A stretch of DNA of 26,109 bases. It comes from Sulfurovum sp. UBA1140. GTDB lineage: Bacteria; Campylobacterota; Campylobacteria; Campylobacterales; Sulfurovaceae. The notes beneath the pieces were generated by a model that ran no database searches, was not told where the DNA came from, and was given only the letters and a program-made list of their open reading frames with translations. The position numbers were made by a program, and so were the translations under genes. The stretch is from NCBI GenBank assembly GCA_002311915.1, contig DCAF01000015.1:3119-29227 (forward strand), written 5' to 3'. Shown here one piece after another: positions 23,070-26,109 of the stretch (within the stretch, counting starts at the first letter, position 1; each line of letters begins with the position of its first letter).

Positions 23070-24158
23070 TTAATTTAACAACAAAACTTCTCCAAAAGGA
23101 ACACTCTCTTCTGTTTTGGGCATTACCCATAGTGTGTCTATATAAGGTTCATACGTAGGAAAAGTTCCCATTCCATCCGTAAAATAAATCAAGAATTTAA
23201 AATCTTCATTCATCATCTCAACATATTCAAACACTGGGCGAAAATCAGTCCCCCCTCCCCCTTTTACTGTGGTCTCTAGTGGCTCAAGAGGTGTCAATCG
23301 TTGAATATTATGAATCTTAGCATCACACTCAATTAGCTCAATTATATAATTAGGAAAAACCTGTATTATCTCATAAAGTTCAGCCAAAAAAAGTTTTAAA
23401 AGTTCATCATCAATCGAAGCCGAAGTATCAATGGCAACAACAATCTTTAACTCTTCTCCATAAATAGAAGGCAAAGCAAACCCACGATAGAGATGTTTTT
23501 TACTGGGTGGAAACATACGGTAATCACTCTTGGCATGGGCATTCACATATCTATAAAGCTCATCTCGCCAAGAGATTTGAGCCTCTTGATTTGATGAAAT
23601 AAATCGCTCTATCCCTTTGGGTAAATCACCCTGTTTTTCAAGTTTATTTTTCAGTTGTTCCATTAAAAGCTCATACTCTTCATCCGAAATCAACGCCTCT
23701 TGAACCTGCTCTTTCTGTTGCTCTTGTGGCTCTTCATCTTCAGTTAAATCAAGTTCATCCAACAAAATAGCATATATCTGCTCTGCATAAAGCATCTCAA
23801 AGCGTGAACTATAATTTGCCAAAGGAGGCAGAGCAAAACCATTTTCAATCAATAAGTCATTAATTGCATAATCACTTGCCAAATTCCATACCGACGAGAC
23901 TCTGTCTTTTCCTCTGTCGGTGTGAAACAGAGCTTGGTGCATTGCAGAATTGGCAAGATGTGTTGTAATCTCATCAACACTCAATACCTCGAAATACTCA
24001 TCATTATAAACAAATTTGTCCCCCTGATTAACAACCGAAGCGATATTGTTGTTGGTTTCAAACTCTAAAGAGCTTACCAGTGTTCCAAAATAAGGGTTTT
24101 CAAGCATAAGCTTGGTTTTGGCTTGGGTTAGTTTTTGACTTTTTTCTATATTTGACAT
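23070..24158 (-). CDS. DUF2201/VWA-like protein with degenerate metallopeptidase site
   Basis: A 362-aa cytoplasmic protein with two domains. The N-terminal DUF2201 putative metallopeptidase domain (about 15-135) aligns well: PYFGTL, LSVDEI, WNLASDYAINDLL. However, the usual HExxH is N70-S-A-M-H74, with the later His79 kept, so the catalytic Glu and one metal ligand are missing. After an acidic linker, the VWA domain (about 236-362) has an intact MIDAS: DTSAS (244-248), GGGGTDF (Thr304) and FTDGMG (Asp328). Such proteins usually pair with a MoxR-type AAA ATPase and act in assembly or remodelling of protein complexes. No such ATPase gene is in the window. AAAAAAGAG precedes the ATG. I infer a non-enzymatic adaptor. 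Confidence 0.85.
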   Translation of the reverse strand: MSNIEKSQKLTQAKTKLMLENPYFGTLVSSLEFETNNNIASVVNQGDKFVYNDEYFEVLSVDEITTHLANSAMHQALFHTDRGKDRVSSVWNLASDYAINDLLIENGFALPPLANYSSRFEMLYAEQIYAILLDELDLTEDEEPQEQQKEQVQEALISDEEYELLMEQLKNKLEKQGDLPKGIERFISSNQEAQISWRDELYRYVNAHAKSDYRMFPPSKKHLYRGFALPSIYGEELKIVVAIDTSASIDDELLKLFLAELYEIIQVFPNYIIELIECDAKIHNIQRLTPLEPLETTVKGGGGTDFRPVFEYVEMMNEDFKFLIYFTDGMGTFPTYEPYIDTLWVMPKTEESVPFGEVLLLN

Positions 24159-24230
24159 CTCTTTTTTCTCTTTTTACAATCTTAACATTTATCATATTAA
24201 TATGGAGTCAAGGAGTTAAAGTTGAACGCT

Positions 24231-24809
24231 TCACTCCATCACCGAACTAAGTGTCAACAACTTACACGAGTTCTCTAAAATCGCAACTTTTTTAACCATT
24301 TCAGTGAGGTCTCTGTCATAAGATATAAGACCAAAACCTTTAATAAGCAACAGATGAGTGTTGTTTTTTTGAAAAAAATTGATAATCTCATGGGGGGCTC
24401 TTTTTTCCCATGTAGTAAATTTTTGGGGATCATAGATAGTGATTTCACCCAGCATCTGTTTACCATAATAGTCTTGGGGAGCAAGAGAATCATGGGCAAT
24501 GGAGTAGGCAGTGGCATAGGGTGGCATGGTGTACGAGATGTATTTTGCATTGGGAAAAGCTTTGTAAATCTCTTTGTGAATTTCGACATCAACCGAAGCT
24601 TCATTCCAGCGATAATCTTGTTTTCCTAAACAGTTAAGGTGTATAAAACAGCTCTCTTGAACATCATCTAAAATAGTAAATTTTCGATTAATACTAAAAG
24701 AGTTGATAGAGGTTCTTGTTGAAATGGAGCCATGGAAAACACCAAAAAAGTTTTTTTGAAACATTGAGTGTGCAATGTGCTTAATTTCGTTGAAGAGGTG
24801 TCTGTCCAT
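24231..24809 (-). CDS. Class II aldolase/adducin-fold protein lacking zinc ligands
   Basis: A 192-aa single-domain protein of the class II aldolase/adducin family. The layout matches L-fuculose-phosphate aldolase: GSIS (28-31), EASVDVEIHKEIY, the strand ISYTMPPYATAYS, and LLLIKGFGLISY. In active members the strand reads HxH and the later one HG, together binding Zn2+. Here the three His are Tyr, Met and Phe, and the catalytic Glu (Glu73 in FucA) aligns with Asp. Aldolase activity is therefore unlikely; the protein may be structural or bind another ligand. The ORF is intact with no decay. It is divergent from rsmH across 70 bp and lies 72 nt upstream of the VWA gene. Confidence 0.75.
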   Translation of the reverse strand: MDRHLFNEIKHIAHSMFQKNFFGVFHGSISTRTSINSFSINRKFTILDDVQESCFIHLNCLGKQDYRWNEASVDVEIHKEIYKAFPNAKYISYTMPPYATAYSIAHDSLAPQDYYGKQMLGEITIYDPQKFTTWEKRAPHEIINFFQKNNTHLLLIKGFGLISYDRDLTEMVKKVAILENSCKLLTLSSVME

Positions 24810-24839
24810 AAAATTACCCTTACTTAGTATTAATTTTGG

Positions 24840-24845
24840 TATTAT
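24840..24845 (+). promoter_or_regulatory. Candidate -10 box for rsmH
   Basis: TATTAT within TTGGTATTATATCG on the plus strand, 35 nt before the rsmH ATG at 24880, in the 70-bp divergent spacer. The Shine-Dalgarno is AAAGG (24868-24872). No -35 box is evident. Confidence 0.45.
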
Positions 24846-24879
24846 ATCGTTATTAACGAATAATTATAAAGGTAAAAAA

Positions 24880-25809
24880 ATGAACACGCCTCATATTCCT
24901 GTGCTTCTTAATGAAGTGTTGGATGGATTTTCAAAAATACAAGAGGGATACTTTGTAGATTGTACTTTGGGGTATGCAGGTCACTCTAGTGCAATGTTAG
25001 AAAAATATAAGCATATTAAACATATTGGTATTGATAGAGATGATGAAGCGTTGGCTTTTTCTAAAGAGAGACTGGCTTCTTTTGCAACAAGAAGCAAACT
25101 TTATAAAGGAACCTTTGCTACAACTCTTCCCACATTAAAAGAGTCTCCACTTGTAGGTATTTTAGCTGATTTTGGAGTCTCTTCCTTACAGCTTGATAAA
25201 AAGGAGCGAGGCTTTAGTTTTAGTAGTAAAACACTTGATATGCGTATGGATACAACAGCAGAACTAAGTGCTTATGAGGTGGTTAACAATTACAAGCAAG
25301 AGCAGTTGGAGTATATTTTAAACCATTATGGAGAGGTACGTTCTTACCGTAAAGTAGCAGGAGCCATTATAGAAGCTCGAAGTCAAAAGCCAATAGAGAG
25401 TGCCAAAGAGTTGGCTGATATTATCTGCCAAGTGATTCCAAAAGGGGGGAAGATTCACCCTGCTACTTTGTCGTTCCAAGGCATTCGTATCGAGGTAAAT
25501 AATGAGTTGGGCGAGATAGAAGGGTTGCTTAATGCCTTAGAAGAGAAAGCACAAGAGGGGGAGTTAACAGGAGCCATTGTTTCGTTAATTACGTTTCATT
25601 CACTCGAAGATAGATTGGTAAAAAACCGTTATAAAAAGTGGGCAACGGCATGTATTTGTGATGTTCATGCCATGCGATGCAGTTGTGCTAAAAATCATCA
25701 GTTGGGTAAAATGCTGGTACGAAAACCCATTACAGCTTCTAAAGAGGAGTTAAAAATCAATGCCCGTTCTCGCTCTGCAAAACTAAGAACATTTATATTT
25801 AAAGGGTAA
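24880..25809 (+). CDS. rsmH: 16S rRNA (cytosine1402-N4)-methyltransferase
   Basis: Uses SAM to methylate N4 of C1402 in 16S rRNA. The chosen start is ATG 24880 (MNTPHIPVLLNEVL, the typical N-terminus), with AAAGG 7 nt upstream; an open frame reaches back to 24775 but covers the divergent promoter region. The 310-aa product has VDCTLGYAGHS (SAM loop), GIDRDDEAL, GILADFGVSSLQLD, KTLDMRMD, HPATLSFQGIRI and VSLITFHSLEDRLVK, all family signatures, and ends KLRTFIFKG. rsmH (mraW) heads division and cell-wall clusters in many bacteria. Here it is followed after 3 nt by a small coiled-coil membrane protein, as expected for ftsL. Confidence 0.97.
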   Translation: MNTPHIPVLLNEVLDGFSKIQEGYFVDCTLGYAGHSSAMLEKYKHIKHIGIDRDDEALAFSKERLASFATRSKLYKGTFATTLPTLKESPLVGILADFGVSSLQLDKKERGFSFSSKTLDMRMDTTAELSAYEVVNNYKQEQLEYILNHYGEVRSYRKVAGAIIEARSQKPIESAKELADIICQVIPKGGKIHPATLSFQGIRIEVNNELGEIEGLLNALEEKAQEGELTGAIVSLITFHSLEDRLVKNRYKKWATACICDVHAMRCSCAKNHQLGKMLVRKPITASKEELKINARSRSAKLRTFIFKG

Positions 25810-25812
25810 TGG

Positions 25813-26076
25813 ATGACACAACATGAAAACAGAGTAAAAGAGGAGAATGGCGTAACGGGGAGTATGATACTTATTACTTTTTTCTCTATCTCCTTAACCC
25901 TGCTTCTAGCCCTACCCAATATTTATCTGGATAATCAAATCTATTACGAGAGCAGAGCCATTGCACAGCAACAGCGTATTTTGCGTACGCTTCAAGAGGA
26001 GCAGACCATTATTAAAAACAAGCTAGAGGTGATTCATTATCATGAAAACATTATCTTAAATCAAATTCCAGAGTAG
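25813..26076 (+). CDS. Bitopic coiled-coil membrane protein, FtsL candidate
   Basis: An 87-aa protein with a short polar N-terminus (1-17), one membrane helix (about 18-37, MILITFFSISLTLLLALPN), then a periplasmic helix rich in Gln/Glu/Arg with heptad spacing (about 45-80). Size, topology and position directly after rsmH match FtsL, the division protein that joins FtsB and FtsQ and activates FtsWI. FtsL sequences diverge too far for a sequence-only match. It starts 3 nt after the rsmH stop (TAATGGATG). The ending NQIPE is complete. Other small coiled-coil membrane proteins are possible. Confidence 0.6.
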   Translation: MTQHENRVKEENGVTGSMILITFFSISLTLLLALPNIYLDNQIYYESRAIAQQQRILRTLQEEQTIIKNKLEVIHYHENIILNQIPE

Positions 26077-26081
26077 TTCCC

Positions 26082-26109
26082 ATGATAAGAAACTGCTTAG
26101 ACAAACGGC
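26082..26109 (+). CDS. Possible start of the next gene (partial)
   Basis: An ATG at 26082-26084, 5 nt after the stop of the FtsL-like gene, opens a frame reading MIRNCLDKR to the window edge. Only nine codons are visible and the Shine-Dalgarno is weak (GAG in CAGAGTAG), so the product cannot be named. Confidence 0.3.

Noticed and set aside
24202..24239. Terminator hairpin ATGGAGT...ACTCCAT after the aldolase-like gene
   Set aside because: A 7-bp stem with a 24-nt loop and no T run is too weak to claim.
24775..24879. N-terminal extension of rsmH from ATG 24775
   Set aside because: It would overlap the divergent gene and the promoter; family N-termini match the start at 24880, which has a Shine-Dalgarno.

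Overview
The window (about 35-40% GC by eye) comes from a member of the Campylobacterota (formerly Epsilonproteobacteria), most likely a free-living sulfur-oxidising or heterotrophic relative of Sulfurovum or Sulfurimonas. The reasons are the order amidase - nitronate monooxygenase-like - tyrS - RelA/SpoT - rpoZ - pyrH, which I recall from Campylobacter; a single bifunctional (p)ppGpp enzyme of the RXKD type; a MurF with an N-terminal membrane domain; and GyrA with Asn at the Ser83-equivalent position, as I recall for Helicobacter pylori. The genus is inference.

Layout. 1-5906, minus strand: a tight operon reading pyrH, rpoZ, spoT, tyrS, a flavin-dependent NMO-family gene and the 5' part of an N-acetylmuramoyl-L-alanine amidase that runs off the left edge. 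5904-6650, minus: decayed DNA with the tail of a DUF1461-like membrane protein joined to a frameshifted fragment of a c-type cytochrome (one CxxCH). 6651-7043, minus: a secreted Asp-rich repeat protein of unknown function. 7210-12360, plus: gyrA, asd, a YqhA/UPF0114 membrane protein and hemE. 12361-12426: a 66-nt element that folds into a three-way junction between convergent genes. 12425-17048, minus: tatB, tatC, queA, mgtE and a CNNM/CBS protein, packed with 1-18 nt gaps or overlaps.

17049-19669, minus: accessory material. It holds a 31-codon cationic ORF with a strong Shine-Dalgarno, a tandem 10-bp repeat, an orphan ribbon-helix-helix protein, a fused DctQ-DctM TRAP permease and a decayed small ORF. 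19670-24809, minus: murF, an alpha/beta hydrolase, a HI0933-family flavoprotein, a VWA/DUF2201 protein and a class II aldolase-fold protein. The last two have lost the metal-binding residues of their families. 24840-26109, plus: rsmH, a bitopic coiled-coil membrane protein in the position of ftsL, and the first codons of a possible next gene.

Most of the window is conserved housekeeping: translation, the stringent response, pyrimidine and haem synthesis, the diaminopimelate/threonine branch, the Tat export system, Mg transport and cell-wall synthesis and division. No tRNA, rRNA, CRISPR array, intact insertion sequence or prophage was seen. The most unusual items are the 12361 three-way junction, the two metal-site-degenerate proteins, the Asp-rich repeat protein, and the 31-aa peptide with its neighbouring repeat and RHH gene.
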